DNA of 64,000 bases, taken from contig CAXDII010000319.1 of NCBI GenBank assembly GCA_963989245.1, positions 1 to 64,000 on the forward strand. The letters run 5' to 3'. The notes beneath the pieces are model-generated. The model did not search any database and was not told the origin of the DNA. It was given only the letters and a program-made list of their open reading frames with translations. Shown here piece after piece: positions 1-13,301 of the stretch (its first letter is position 1; every line of letters starts with the position of its first letter). The stretch is from Nansenia antarctica. Taxonomy: Eukaryota > Chordata > Actinopteri > Argentiniformes > Microstomatidae. The position numbers were made by a program, and so were the translations under genes.

Positions 1-271
1 ACGTTGATCACTTTTGAGCAAAAGGCTGCACACACGCAATTCAAGTTGCTCTGATTGTCATTTAGAGTTACATTATAGGATTATTCAACAACAAGTCAAA
101 ATGTGCTCGTGAAAGGCAGAAAACAACACTTTGATAGTTTGATATAACTTGAGAACGAATGCAAAAAACAGTCCACTCTAAGAACAGGCCGCTTGGACAC
201 TTTCAGAACAGCTCTGTTAATGACTGAAAACAGCTCTCGAAGAGATTGTCAAAAGAGACTCTGAAAACGAA
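1..271 (+). repeat. Reference satellite monomer (standard, T type)
   Basis: This first copy serves as the numbering reference. It holds 104 G+C in 271 bp (38%) with A about 37% and T about 25% on this strand. At its left edge, sequence running across the monomer junction contains overlapping palindromes AACGTT and TGATCA, followed at bases 11-24 by a dyad with arms CTTTTG and CAAAAG around a 2-bp centre. A second short dyad, CTCT-CGA-AGAG, is at 234-244. A six-A run lies at 163-168. AACAGCTCT occurs at 207-215 and again, as part of AAAACAGCTCT, near 229-237, making a small internal repeat. There are seven CpGs, against about ten expected from composition. I saw no CENP-B box, polymerase III promoter or coding potential. 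Confidence 0.95.
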
Positions 272-2711
272 ACGTTGATCACTTTTGAGCAAAAGGCTGC
301 ACACACGCAATTCAAGTTGCTCTGATTGTCATTTAGAGTTACATTATAGGATTATTCAACAACAAGTCAAAATGTGCTCGTGAAAGGCAGAAAACAACAA
401 TTTGATAGTTTGATATAACTTGAGAACGAATGCAAAAAACAGTCCACTCTAAGAACAGGCCGCTTGGACACTTTCAGAACAGCTCAGTTAATGACTGAAA
501 ACAGCTCTCGAAGAGATTGTCAAAAGAGACTCCGAAAACGAAACGTTGATCACTTTTGAGCAAAAGGCTGCACACACGCAATTCAAGTTGCTCTGATTGT
601 CATTTAGAGTTACATTATAGGATTATTCAACAACAAGTCAAAATGTGCTCGTGAAAGGCAGAAAACAACACTTTGATAGTTTGATATAACTTGAGAACGA
701 ATGCAAAAAACAGTCCACTCTAAGAACAGGCCGCTTGGACACTTTCAGAACAGCTCTGTTAATGACTGAAAACAGCTCTCGAAGAGATTGTCAAAAGAGA
801 CTCTGAAAACGAAACGTTGATCACTTTTGAGCAAAAGGCTGCACACACGCAATTCAAGTTGCTCTGATTGTCATTTAGAGTTACATTATAGGATTATTCA
901 ACAACAAGTCAAAATGTGCTCGTGAAAGGCAGAAAACAACAATTTGATAGTTTGATATAACTTGAGAACGAATGCAAAAAACAGTCCACTCTAAGAACAG
1001 GCCGCTTGGACACTTTCAGAACAGCTCTGTTAATGACTGAAAACAGCTCTCGAAGAGATTGTCAAAAGAGACTCCGAAAACGAAACGTTGATCACTTTTG
1101 AGCAAAAGGCTGCACACACGCAATTCAAGTTGCTCCTGATTGTCATTTAGAGTTACATTATAGGATTATTCAACAAGTCAAAATGTGCTCGTGAAAGGCA
1201 GAAAACAACACTTTGATAGTTTGATATAACTTGAGAACGAATGCAAAAAACACAGTCCACTCTAAGAACAGGCCGCTTGGACACTTTCAGAACAGCTCTG
1301 TTAATGACTGAAAACAGCTCTCGAAGAGATTGTCAAAAGAGACTCCGAAAACGAAACGTTGATCACTTTTGAGCAAAAGGCTGCACACACGCAATTCAAG
1401 TTGCTCTGATTGTCATTTAGAGTTACATTATAGGATTATTCAACAACAAGTCAAAATGTGCTCGTGAAAGGCAGAAAACAACACTTTGATAGTTTGATAT
1501 AACTTGAGAACGAATGCAAAAAACAGTCCACTCTAAGAACAGGCCGCTTGGACACTTTCAGAACAGCTCTGTTAATGACTGAAAACAGCTCTCGAAGAGA
1601 TTGTCAAAAGAGACTCCGAAAACGAAACGTTGATCACTTTTGAGCAAAAGGCTGCACACACGCAATTCAAGTTGCTCTGATTGTCATTTAGAGTTACATT
1701 ATAGGATTATTCAACAACAAGTCAAAATGTGCTCGTGAAAGGCAGAAAACAACACTTTGATAGTTTGATATAACTTGAGAACGAATGCAAAAAACAGTCC
1801 ACTCTAAGAACAGGCCGCTTGGACACTTTCAGAACAGCTCTGTTAATGACTGAAAACAGCTCTCGAAGAGATTGTCAAAAGAGACTCTGAAAACGAAACG
1901 TTGATCACTTTTGAGCAAAAGGCTGCACACACGCAATTCAAGTTGCTCTGATTGTCATTTAGAGTTACATTATAGGATTATTCAACAACAAGTCAAAATG
2001 TGCTCGTGAAAGGCAGAAAACAACAATTTGATAGTTTGATATAACTTGAGAACGAATGCAAAAAACAGTCCACTCTAAGAACAGGCCGCTTGGACACTTT
2101 CAGAACAGCTCTGTTAATGACTGAAAACAGCTCTCGAAGAGATTGTCAAAAGAGACTCCGAAAACGAAACGTTGATCACTTTTGAGCAAAAGGCTGCACA
2201 CACGCAATTCAAGTTGCTCCTGATTGTCATTTAGAGTTACATTATAGGATTATTCAACAACAAGTCAAAATGTGCTCGTGAAAGGCAGAAAACAACACTT
2301 TGATAGTTTGATATAACTTGAGAACGAATGCAAAAAACAGTCCACTCTAAGAACAGGCCGCTTGGACACTTTCAGAACAGCTCTGTTAATGACTGAAAAC
2401 AGCTCTCGAAGAGATTGTCAAAAGAGACTCTGAAAACGAAACGTTGATCACTTTTGAGCAAAAGGCTGCACACACGCAATTCAAGTTGCTCTGATTGTCA
2501 TTTAGAGTTACATTATAGGATTATTCAACAACAAGTCAAAATGTGCTCGTGAAAGGCAGAAAACAACACTTTGATAGTTTGATATAACTTGAGAACGAAT
2601 GCAAAAAACAGTCCACTCTAAGAACAGGCCGCTTGGACACTTTCAGAACAGCTCTGTTAATGACTGAAAACAGCTCTCGAAGAGATTGTCAAAAGAGACT
2701 CTGAAAACGAA
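1..2711 (+). repeat. Zone 1 higher-order block a (10 monomers)
   Basis: Monomer order: T, A+X+C, T, A+C, CTCC-insert with CA-insert, C, T, A+C, CTCC-insert+T, T. The pair 'T then A+X+C' opens this block and recurs at 2712, 6241 and 9499, giving block lengths of 2711, 3529 and 3258 bp. The monomer at 1085-1355 is still 271 bp because +1 (C), +2 (CA) and a loss of one CAA (CAACAAG for CAACAACAAG) cancel. Block boundaries are my choice; the order of variants is read directly. Confidence 0.75.
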
Positions 2712-5700
2712 ACGTTGATCACTTTTGAGCAAAAGGCTGCACACACGCAATTCAAGTTGCTCTGATTGTCATTTAGAGTTACATTATAGGATTATTCAAC
2801 AACAAGTCAAAATGTGCTCGTGAAAGGCAGAAAACAACACTTTGATAGTTTGATATAACTTGAGAACGAATGCAAAAAACAGTCCACTCTAAGAACAGGC
2901 CGCTTGGACACTTTCAGAACAGCTCTGTTAATGACTGAAAACAGCTCTCGAAGAGATTGTCAAAAGAGACTCTGAAAACGAAACGTTGATCACTTTTGAG
3001 CAAAAGGCTGCACACACGCAATTCAAGTTGCTCTGATTGTCATTTAGAGTTACATTATAGGATTATTCAACAACAAGTCAAAATGTGCTCGTGAAAGGCA
3101 GAAAACAACAATTTGATAGTTTGATATAACTTGAGAACGAATGCAAAAAACAGTCCACTCTAAGAACAGGCCGCTTGGACACTTTCAGAACAGCTCAGTT
3201 AATGACTGAAAACAGCTCTCGAAGAGATTGTCAAAAGAGACTCCGAAAACGAAACGTTGATCACTTTTGAGCAAAAGGCTGCACACACGCAATTCAAGTT
3301 GCTCTGATTGTCATTTAGAGTTACATTATAGGATTATTCAACAACAAGTCAAAATGTGCTCGTGAAAGGCAGAAAACAACACTTTGATAGTTTGATATAA
3401 CTTGAGAACGAATGCAAAAAACAGTCCACTCTAAGAACAGGCCGCTTGGACACTTTCAGAACAGCTCTGTTAATGACTGAAAACAGCTCTCGAAGAGATT
3501 GTCAAAAGAGACTCTGAAAACGAAACGTTGATCACTTTTGAGCAAAAGGCTGCACACACGCAATTCAAGTTGCTCTGATTGTCATTTAGAGTTACATTAT
3601 AGGATTATTCAACAACAAGTCAAAATGTGCTCGTGAAAGGCAGAAAACAACAATTTGATAGTTTGATATAACTTGAGAACGAATGCAAAAAACAGTCCAC
3701 TCTAAGAACAGGCCGCTTGGACACTTTCAGAACAGCTCTGTTAATGACTGAAAACAGCTCTCGAAGAGATTGTCAAAAGAGACTCCGAAAACGAAACGTT
3801 GATCACTTTTGAGCAAAAGGCTGCACACACGCAATTCAAGTTGCTCCTGATTGTCATTTAGAGTTACATTATAGGATTATTCAACAACAAGTCAAAATGT
3901 GCTCGTGAAAGGCAGAAAACAACACTTTGATAGTTTGATATAACTTGAGAACGAATGCAAAAAACACAGTCCACTCTAAGAACAGGCCGCTTGGACACTT
4001 TCAGAACAGCTCTGTTATTGACTGAAAACAGCTCTCGAAGAGATTGTCAAAAGAGACTCCGAAAACGAAACGTTGATCACTTTTGAGCAAAAGGCTGCAC
4101 ACACGCAATTCAAGTTGCTCTGATTGTCATTTAGAGTTACATTATAGGATTATTCAACAACAAGTCAAAATGTGCTCGTGAAAGGCAGAAAACAACACTT
4201 TGATAGTTTGATATAACTTGAGAACGAATGCAAAAAACAGTCCACTCTAAGAACAGGCCGCTTGGACACTTTCAGAACAGCTCTGTTAATGACTGAAAAC
4301 AGCTCTCGAAGAGATTGTCAAAAGAGACTCCGAAAACGAAACGTTGATCACTTTTGAGCAAAAGGCTGCACACACGCAATTCAAGTTGCTCTGATTGTCA
4401 TTTAGAGTTACATTATAGGATTATTCAACAACAAGTCAAAATGTGCTCGTGAAAGGCAGAAAACAACACTTTGATAGTTTGATATAACTTGAGAACGAAT
4501 GCAAAAAACAGTCCACTCTAAGAACAGGCCGCTTGGACACTTTCAGAACAGCTCTGTTAATGACTGAAAACAGCTCTCGAAGAGATTGTCAAAAGAGACT
4601 CTGAAAACGAAACGTTGATCACTTTTGAGCAAAAGGCTGCACACACGCAATTCAAGTTGCTCTGATTGTCATTTAGAGTTACATTATAGGATTATTCAAC
4701 AACAAGTCAAAATGTGCTCGTGAAAGGCAGAAAACAACACTTTGATAGTTTGATATAACTTGAGAACGAATGCAAAAAACAGTCCACTCTAAGAACAGGC
4801 CGCTTGGACACTTTCAGAACAGCTCTGTTAATGACTGAAAACAGCTCTCGAAGAGATTGTCAAAAGAGACTCTGAAAACGAAACGTTGATCACTTTTGAG
4901 CAAAAGGCTGCACACACACAATTCAAGTTGCTCTGATTGTCATTTAGAGTTACATTATAGGATTATTCAACAACAAGTCAAAATGTGCTCGTGAAAGGCA
5001 GAAAACAACACTTTGATAGTTTGATATAACTTGAGAACGAATGCAAAAAACAGTCCACTCTAAGAACAGGCCGCTTGGACACTTTCAGAACAGCTCTGTT
5101 AATGACTGAAAACAGCTCTCGAAGAGATTGTCAAAAGAGACTCTGAAAACGAAACGTTGATCACTTTTGAGCAAAAGGCTGCACACACGCAATTCAAGTT
5201 GCTCTGATTGTCATTTAGAGTTACATTATAGGATTATTCAACAACAAGTCAAAATGTGCTCGTGAAAGGCAGAAAACAACAATTTGATAGTTTGATATAA
5301 CTTGAGAACGAATGCAAAAAACAGTCCACTCTAAGAACAGGCCGCTTGGACACTTTCAGAACAGCTCTGTTAATGACTGAAAACAGCTCTCGAAGAGATT
5401 GTCAAAAGAGACTCCGAAAACGAAACGTTGATCACTTTTGAGCAAAAGGCTGCACACACGCAATTCAAGTTGCTCCTGATTGTCATTTAGAGTTACATTA
5501 TAGGATTATTCAACAACAAGTCAAAATGTGCTCGTGAAAGGCAGAAAACAACACTTTGATAGTTTGATATAACTTGAGAACGAATGCAAAAAACAGTCCA
5601 CTCTAAGAACAGGCCGCTTGGACACTTTCAGAACAGCTCTGTTAATGACTGAAAACAGCTCTCGAAGAGATTGTCAAAAGAGACTCTGAAAACGAAACGT

Positions 5701-6240
5701 TGATCACTTTTGAGCAAAAGGCTGCACACACGCAATTCAAGTTGCTCTGATTGTCATTTAGAGTTACATTATAGGATTATTCAACAACAAGTCAAAATGT
5801 GCTCGTGAAAGGCAGAAAACAACACTTTGATAGTTTGATATAACTTGAGAACGAATGCAAAAAACAGTCCACTCTAAGAACAGGCCGCTTGGACACTTTC
5901 AGAACAGCTCTGTTAATGACTGAAAACAGCTCTCGAAGAGATTGTCAAAAGAGACTCTGAAAACGAAACGTTGATCACTTTTGAGCAAAAGGCTGCACAC
6001 ACACAATTCAAGTTGCTCTGATTGTCATTTAGAGTTACATTATAGGATTATTCAACAACAAGTCAAAATGTGCTCGTGAAAGGCAGAAAACAACACTTTG
6101 ATAGTTTGATATAACTTGAGAACGAATGCAAAAAACACAGTCCACTCTAAGAACAGGCCGCTTGGACACTTTCAGAACAGCTCTGTTAATGACTGAAAAC
6201 AGCTCTCGAAGAGATTGTCAAAAGAGACTCCGAAAACGAA
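2712..6240 (+). repeat. Zone 1 higher-order block b (13 monomers)
   Basis: Its first six monomers (T, A+X+C, T, A+C, CTCC+CA insert, C) repeat the order of block a. It then has extra T monomers, including two with CACACACAC in place of CACACACGC (monomers starting 4883 and 5968), the second also carrying the CA insertion. The monomer at 3796-4069 has both insertions (274 bp) and GTTATTGAC in place of GTTAATGAC. The extra monomers relative to block a look like a local duplication by unequal exchange. Confidence 0.7.
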
Positions 6241-9200
6241 ACGTTGATCACTTTTGAGCAAAAGGCTGCACACACGCAATTCAAGTTGCTCTGATTGTCA
6301 TTTAGAGTTACATTATAGGATTATTCAACAACAAGTCAAAATGTGCTCGTGAAAGGCAGAAAACAACACTTTGATAGTTTGATATAACTTGAGAACGAAT
6401 GCAAAAAACAGTCCACTCTAAGAACAGGCCGCTTGGACACTTTCAGAACAGCTCTGTTAATGACTGAAAACAGCTCTCGAAGAGATTGTCAAAAGAGACT
6501 CTGAAAACGAAACGTTGATCACTTTTGAGCAAAAGGCTGCACACACGCAATTCAAGTTGCTCTGATTGTCATTTAGAGTTACATTATAGGATTATTCAAC
6601 AACAAGTCAAAATGTGCTCGTGAAAGGCAGAAAACAACAATTTGATAGTTTGATATAACTTGAGAACGAATGCAAAAAACAGTCCACTCTAAGAACAGGC
6701 CGCTTGGACACTTTCAGAACAGCTCAGTTAATGACTGAAAACAGCTCTCGAAGAGATTGTCAAAAGAGACTCCGAAAACGAAACGTTGATCACTTTTGAG
6801 CAAAAGGCTGCACACACGCAATTCAAGTTGCTCTGATTGTCATTTAGAGTTACATTATAGGATTATTCAACAACAAGTCAAAATGTGCTCGTGAAAGGCA
6901 GAAAACAACACTTTGATAGTTTGATATAACTTGAGAACGAATGCAAAAAACAGTCCACTCTAAGAACAGGCCGCTTGGACACTTTCAGAACAGCTCTGTT
7001 AATGACTGAAAACAGCTCTCGAAGAGATTGTCAAAAGAGACTCTGAAAACGAAACGTTGATCACTTTTGAGCAAAAGGCTGCACACACGCAATTCAAGTT
7101 GCTCTGATTGTCATTTAGAGTTACATTATAGGATTATTCAACAACAAGTCAAAATGTGCTCGTGAAAGGCAGAAAACAACAATTTGATAGTTTGATATAA
7201 CTTGAGAACGAATGCAAAAAACAGTCCACTCTAAGAACAGGCCGCTTGGACACTTTCAGAACAGCTCTGTTAATGACTGAAAACAGCTCTCGAAGAGATT
7301 GTCAAAAGAGACTCCGAAAACGAAACGTTGATCACTTTTGAGCAAAAGGCTGCACACACGCAATTCAAGTTGCTCTGATTGTCATTTAGAGTTACATTAT
7401 AGGATTATTCAACAACAAGTCAAAATGTGCTCGTGAAAGGCAGAAAACAACACTTTGATAGTTTGATATAACTTGAGAACGAATGCAAAAAACACAGTCC
7501 ACTCTAAGAACAGGCCGCTTGGACACTTTCAGAACAGCTCTGTTAATGACTGAAAACAGCTCTCGAAGAGATTGTCAAAAGAGACTCCGAAAACGAAACG
7601 TTGATCACTTTTGAGCAAAAGGCTGCACACACGCAATTCAAGTTGCTCTGATTGTCATTTAGAGTTACATTATAGGATTATTCAACAACAAGTCAAAATG
7701 TGCTCGTGAAAGGCAGAAAACAACACTTTGATAGTTTGATATAACTTGAGAACGAATGCAAAAAACAGTCCACTCTAAGAACAGGCCGCTTGGACACTTT
7801 CAGAACAGCTCTGTTAATGACTGAAAACAGCTCTCGAAGAGATTGTCAAAAGAGACTCTGAAAACGAAACGTTGATCACTTTTGAGCAAAAGGCTGCACA
7901 CACGCAATTCAAGTTGCTCTGATTGTCATTTAGAGTTACATTATAGGATTATTCAACAACAAGTCAAAATGTGCTCGTGAAAGGCAGAAAACAACAATTT
8001 GATAGTTTGATATAACTTGAGAACGAATGCAAAAAACAGTCCACTCTAAGAACAGGCCGCTTGGACACTTTCAGAACAGCTCTGTTAATGACTGAAAACA
8101 GCTCTCGAAGAGATTGTCAAAAGAGACTCCGAAAACGAAACGTTGATCACTTTTGAGCAAAAGGCTGCACACACGCAATTCAAGTTGCTCCTGATTGTCA
8201 TTTAGAGTTACATTATAGGATTATTCAACAACAAGTCAAAATGTGCTCGTGAAAGGCAGAAAACAACACTTTGATAGTTTGATATAACTTGAGAACGAAT
8301 GCAAAAAACAGTCCACTCTAAGAACAGGCCGCTTGGACACTTTCAGAACAGCTCTGTTAATGACTGAAAACAGCTCTCGAAGAGATTGTCAAAAGAGACT
8401 CTGAAAACGAAACGTTGATCACTTTTGAGCAAAAGGCTGCACACACGCAATTCAAGTTGCTCTGATTGTCATTTAGAGTTACATTATAGGATTATTCAAC
8501 AACAAGTCAAAATGTGCTCGTGAAAGGCAGAAAACAACACTTTGATAGTTTGATATAACTTGAGAACGAATGCAAAAAACAGTCCACTCTAAGAACAGGC
8601 CGCTTGGACACTTTCAGAACAGCTCTGTTAATGACTGAAAACAGCTCTCGAAGAGATTGTCAAAAGAGACTCCGAAAACGAAACGTTGATCACTTTTGAG
8701 CAAAAGGCTGCACACACGCAATTCAAGTTGCTCCTGATTGTCATTTAGAGTTACATTATAGGATTATTCAACAACAAGTCAAAATGTGCTCGTGAAAGGC
8801 AGAAAACAACACTTTGATAGTTTGATATAACTTGAGAACGAATGCAAAAAACAGTCCACTCTAAGAACAGGCCGCTTGGACACTTTCAGAACAGCTCTGT
8901 TAATGACTGAAAACAGCTCTCGAAGAGATTGTCAAAAGAGACTCTGAAAACGAAACGTTGATCACTTTTGAGCAAAAGGCTGCACACACGCAATTCAAGT
9001 TGCTCTGATTGTCATTTAGAGTTACATTATAGGATTATTCAACAACAAGTCAAAATGTGCTCGTGAAAGGCAGAAAACAACACTTTGATAGTTTGATATA
9101 ACTTGAGAACGAATGCAAAAAACAGTCCACTCTAAGAACAGGCCGCTTGGACACTTTCAGAACAGCTCTGTTAATGACTGAAAACAGCTCTCGAAGAGAT

Positions 9201-9498
9201 TGTCAAAAGAGACTCTGAAAACGAAACGTTGATCACTTTTGAGCAAAAGGCTGCACACACGCAATTCAAGTTGCTCTGATTGTCATTTAGAGTTACATTA
9301 TAGGATTATTCAACAACAAGTCAAAATGTGCTCGTGAAAGGCAGAAAACAACACTTTGATAGTTTGATATAACTTGAGAACGAATGCAAAAAACACAGTC
9401 CACTCTAAGAACAGGCCGCTTGGACACTTTCAGAACAGCTCTGTTAATGACTGAAAACAGCTCTCGAAGAGATTGTCAAAAGAGACTCCGAAAACGAA
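6241..9498 (+). repeat. Zone 1 higher-order block c (12 monomers)
   Basis: Opens with T (6241), A+X+C (6512), T (6783), A+C (7054), like blocks a and b, then a CA-insert monomer at 7325 that lacks the CTCC insertion found in the matching monomers of a and b. Two CTCC-insert monomers follow at 8140 and 8683, separated by a C monomer, and a CA-insert monomer at 9226 closes the block. The two insertions therefore move independently between monomers, as expected from short conversion tracts or crossovers inside the monomer. Confidence 0.68.
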
Positions 9499-10040
9499 AC
9501 GTTGATCACTTTTGAGCAAAAGGCTGCACACACGCAATTCAAGTTGCTCTGATTGTCATTTAGAGTTACATTATAGGATTATTCAACAACAAGTCAAAAT
9601 GTGCTCGTGAAAGGCAGAAAACAACACTTTGATAGTTTGATATAACTTGAGAACGAATGCAAAAAACAGTCCACTCTAAGAACAGGCCGCTTGGACACTT
9701 TCAGAACAGCTCTGTTAATGACTGAAAACAGCTCTCGAAGAGATTGTCAAAAGAGACTCTGAAAACGAAACGTTGATCACTTTTGAGCAAAAGGCTGCAC
9801 ACACGCAATTCAAGTTGCTCTGATTGTCATTTAGAGTTACATTATAGGATTATTCAACAACAAGTCAAAATGTGCTCGTGAAAGGCAGAAAACAACAATT
9901 TGATAGTTTGATATAACTTGAGAACGAATGCAAAAAACAGTCCACTCTAAGAACAGGCCGCTTGGACACTTTCAGAACAGCTCAGTTAATGACTGAAAAC
10001 AGCTCTCGAAGAGATTGTCAAAAGAGACTCCGAAAACGAA

Positions 10041-11670
10041 ACGTTGATCACTTTTGAGCAAAAGGCTGCACACACGCAATTCAAGTTGCTCTGATTGTCA
10101 TTTAGAGTTACATTATAGGATTATTCAACAACAAGTCAAAATGTGCTCGTGAAAGGCAGAAAACAACACTTTGATAGTTTGATATAACTTGAGAACGAAT
10201 GCAAAAAACAGTCCACTCTAAGAACAGGCCGCTTGGACACTTTCAGAACAGCTCTGTTAATGACTGAAAACAGCTCTCGAAGAGATTGTCAAAAGAGACT
10301 CCGAAAACGAAACGTTGATCACTTTTGAGCAAAAGGCTGCACACACGCAATTCAAGTTGCTCCTGATTGTCATTTAGAGTTACATTATAGGATTATTCAA
10401 CAACAAGTCAAAATGTGCTCGTGAAAGGCAGAAAACAACACTTTGATAGTTTGATATAACTTGAGAACGAATGCAAAAAACACAGTCCACTCTAAGAACA
10501 GGCCGCTTGGACACTTTCAGAACAGCTCTGTTAATGACTGAAAACAGCTCTCGAAGAGATTGTCAAAAGAGACTCCGAAAACGAAACGTTGATCACTTTT
10601 GAGCAAAAGGCTGCACACACGCAATTCAAGTTGCTCTGATTGTCATTTAGAGTTACATTATAGGATTATTCAACAACAAGTCAAAATGTGCTCGTGAAAG
10701 GCAGAAAACAACACTTTGATAGTTTGATATAACTTGAGAACGAATGCAAAAAACAGTCCACTCTAAGAACAGGCCGCTTGGACACTTTCAGAACAGCTCT
10801 GTTAATGACTGAAAACAGCTCTCGAAGAGATTGTCAAAAGAGACTCCGAAAACGAAACGTTGATCACTTTTGAGCAAAAGGCTGCACACACGCAATTCAA
10901 GTTGCTCTGATTGTCATTTAGAGTTACATTATAGGATTATTCAACAACAAGTCAAAATGTGCTCGTGAAAGGCAGAAAACAACACTTTGATAGTTTGATA
11001 TAACTTGAGAACGAATGCAAAAAACAGTCCACTCTAAGAACAGGCCGCTTGGACACTTTCAGAACAGCTCTGTTAATGACTGAAAACAGCTCTCGAAGAG
11101 ATTGTCAAAAGAGACTCTGAAAACGAAACGTTGATCACTTTTGAGCAAAAGGCTGCACACACGCAATTCAAGTTGCTCTGATTGTCATTTAGAGTTACAT
11201 TATAGGATTATTCAACAACAAGTCAAAATGTGCTCGTGAAAGGCAGAAAACAACAATTTGATAGTTTGATATAACTTGAGAACGAATGCAAAAAACAGTC
11301 CACTCTAAGAACAGGCCGCTTGGACACTTTCAGAACAGCTCTGTTAATGACTGAAAACAGCTCTCGAAGAGATTGTCAAAAGAGACTCCGAAAACGAAAC
11401 GTTGATCACTTTTGAGCAAAAGGCTGCACACACGCAATTCAAGTTGCTCCTGATTGTCATTTAGAGTTACATTATAGGATTATTCAACAACAAGTCAAAA
11501 TGTGCTCGTGAAAGGCAGAAAACAACACTTTGATAGTTTGATATAACTTGAGAACGAATGCAAAAAACAGTCCACTCTAAGAACAGGCCGCTTGGACACT
11601 TTCAGAACAGCTCAGTTAATGACTGAAAACAGCTCTCGAAGAGATTGTCAAAAGAGACTCCGAAAACGAA
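10041..11670 (+). repeat. Six-monomer duplication, left copy (1630 bp)
   Basis: Monomers start at 10041 (C), 10312 (CTCC+CA inserts, 274 bp), 10586 (C), 10857 (T), 11128 (A+C) and 11399 (CTCC insert, X, C). The right copy at 11671 repeats the first five in the same order and lengths. The copies differ in the sixth monomer: X+C here, a 1-bp insertion with T in the right copy. A simple reading is one unequal exchange of six monomers. Confidence 0.78.
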
Positions 11671-13301
11671 ACGTTGATCACTTTTGAGCAAAAGGCTGCA
11701 CACACGCAATTCAAGTTGCTCTGATTGTCATTTAGAGTTACATTATAGGATTATTCAACAACAAGTCAAAATGTGCTCGTGAAAGGCAGAAAACAACACT
11801 TTGATAGTTTGATATAACTTGAGAACGAATGCAAAAAACAGTCCACTCTAAGAACAGGCCGCTTGGACACTTTCAGAACAGCTCTGTTAATGACTGAAAA
11901 CAGCTCTCGAAGAGATTGTCAAAAGAGACTCCGAAAACGAAACGTTGATCACTTTTGAGCAAAAGGCTGCACACACGCAATTCAAGTTGCTCCTGATTGT
12001 CATTTAGAGTTACATTATAGGATTATTCAACAACAAGTCAAAATGTGCTCGTGAAAGGCAGAAAACAACACTTTGATAGTTTGATATAACTTGAGAACGA
12101 ATGCAAAAAACACAGTCCACTCTAAGAACAGGCCGCTTGGACACTTTCAGAACAGCTCTGTTAATGACTGAAAACAGCTCTCGAAGAGATTGTCAAAAGA
12201 GACTCCGAAAACGAAACGTTGATCACTTTTGAGCAAAAGGCTGCACACACGCAATTCAAGTTGCTCTGATTGTCATTTAGAGTTACATTATAGGATTATT
12301 CAACAACAAGTCAAAATGTGCTCGTGAAAGGCAGAAAACAACACTTTGATAGTTTGATATAACTTGAGAACGAATGCAAAAAACAGTCCACTCTAAGAAC
12401 AGGCCGCTTGGACACTTTCAGAACAGCTCTGTTAATGACTGAAAACAGCTCTCGAAGAGATTGTCAAAAGAGACTCCGAAAACGAAACGTTGATCACTTT
12501 TGAGCAAAAGGCTGCACACACGCAATTCAAGTTGCTCTGATTGTCATTTAGAGTTACATTATAGGATTATTCAACAACAAGTCAAAATGTGCTCGTGAAA
12601 GGCAGAAAACAACACTTTGATAGTTTGATATAACTTGAGAACGAATGCAAAAAACAGTCCACTCTAAGAACAGGCCGCTTGGACACTTTCAGAACAGCTC
12701 TGTTAATGACTGAAAACAGCTCTCGAAGAGATTGTCAAAAGAGACTCTGAAAACGAAACGTTGATCACTTTTGAGCAAAAGGCTGCACACACGCAATTCA
12801 AGTTGCTCTGATTGTCATTTAGAGTTACATTATAGGATTATTCAACAACAAGTCAAAATGTGCTCGTGAAAGGCAGAAAACAACAATTTGATAGTTTGAT
12901 ATAACTTGAGAACGAATGCAAAAAACAGTCCACTCTAAGAACAGGCCGCTTGGACACTTTCAGAACAGCTCTGTTAATGACTGAAAACAGCTCTCGAAGA
13001 GATTGTCAAAAGAGACTCCGAAAACGAAACGTTGATCACTTTTGAGCAAAAGGCTGCACACACGCAATTCAAGTTGCTCCTGATTGTCATTTAGAGTTAC
13101 ATTATAGGATTATTCAACAACAAGTCAAAATGTGCTCGTGAAAGGCAGAAAACAACACTTTGATAGTTTGATATAACTTGAGAACGAATGCAAAAAACAG
13201 TCCACTCTAAGAACAGGCCGCTTGGACACTTTCAGAACAGCTCTGTTAAATGACTGAAAACAGCTCTCGAAGAGATTGTCAAAAGAGACTCTGAAAACGA
13301 A
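11671..13301 (+). repeat. Six-monomer duplication, right copy (1631 bp)
   Basis: Monomers start at 11671 (C), 11942 (CTCC+CA inserts, 274 bp), 12216 (C), 12487 (T), 12758 (A+C) and 13029 (CTCC insert plus one extra A, T). The first five match the left copy in type and length. The 1-bp excess over the left copy is the extra A in the last monomer. Confidence 0.78.
13029..13301 (+). repeat. 273-bp monomer with +1 A frameshift
   Basis: This monomer has the CTCC insertion and GTTAAATGAC in place of GTTAATGAC. On the minus strand the extra base moves the frame past the TGA that normally ends it, leaving 71 codons open from 13340 to 13125. That frame begins at TTG rather than ATG, matches nothing I recognise, and is not open in neighbouring copies. 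It is a chance product of the indel, not a gene. Confidence 0.9.
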
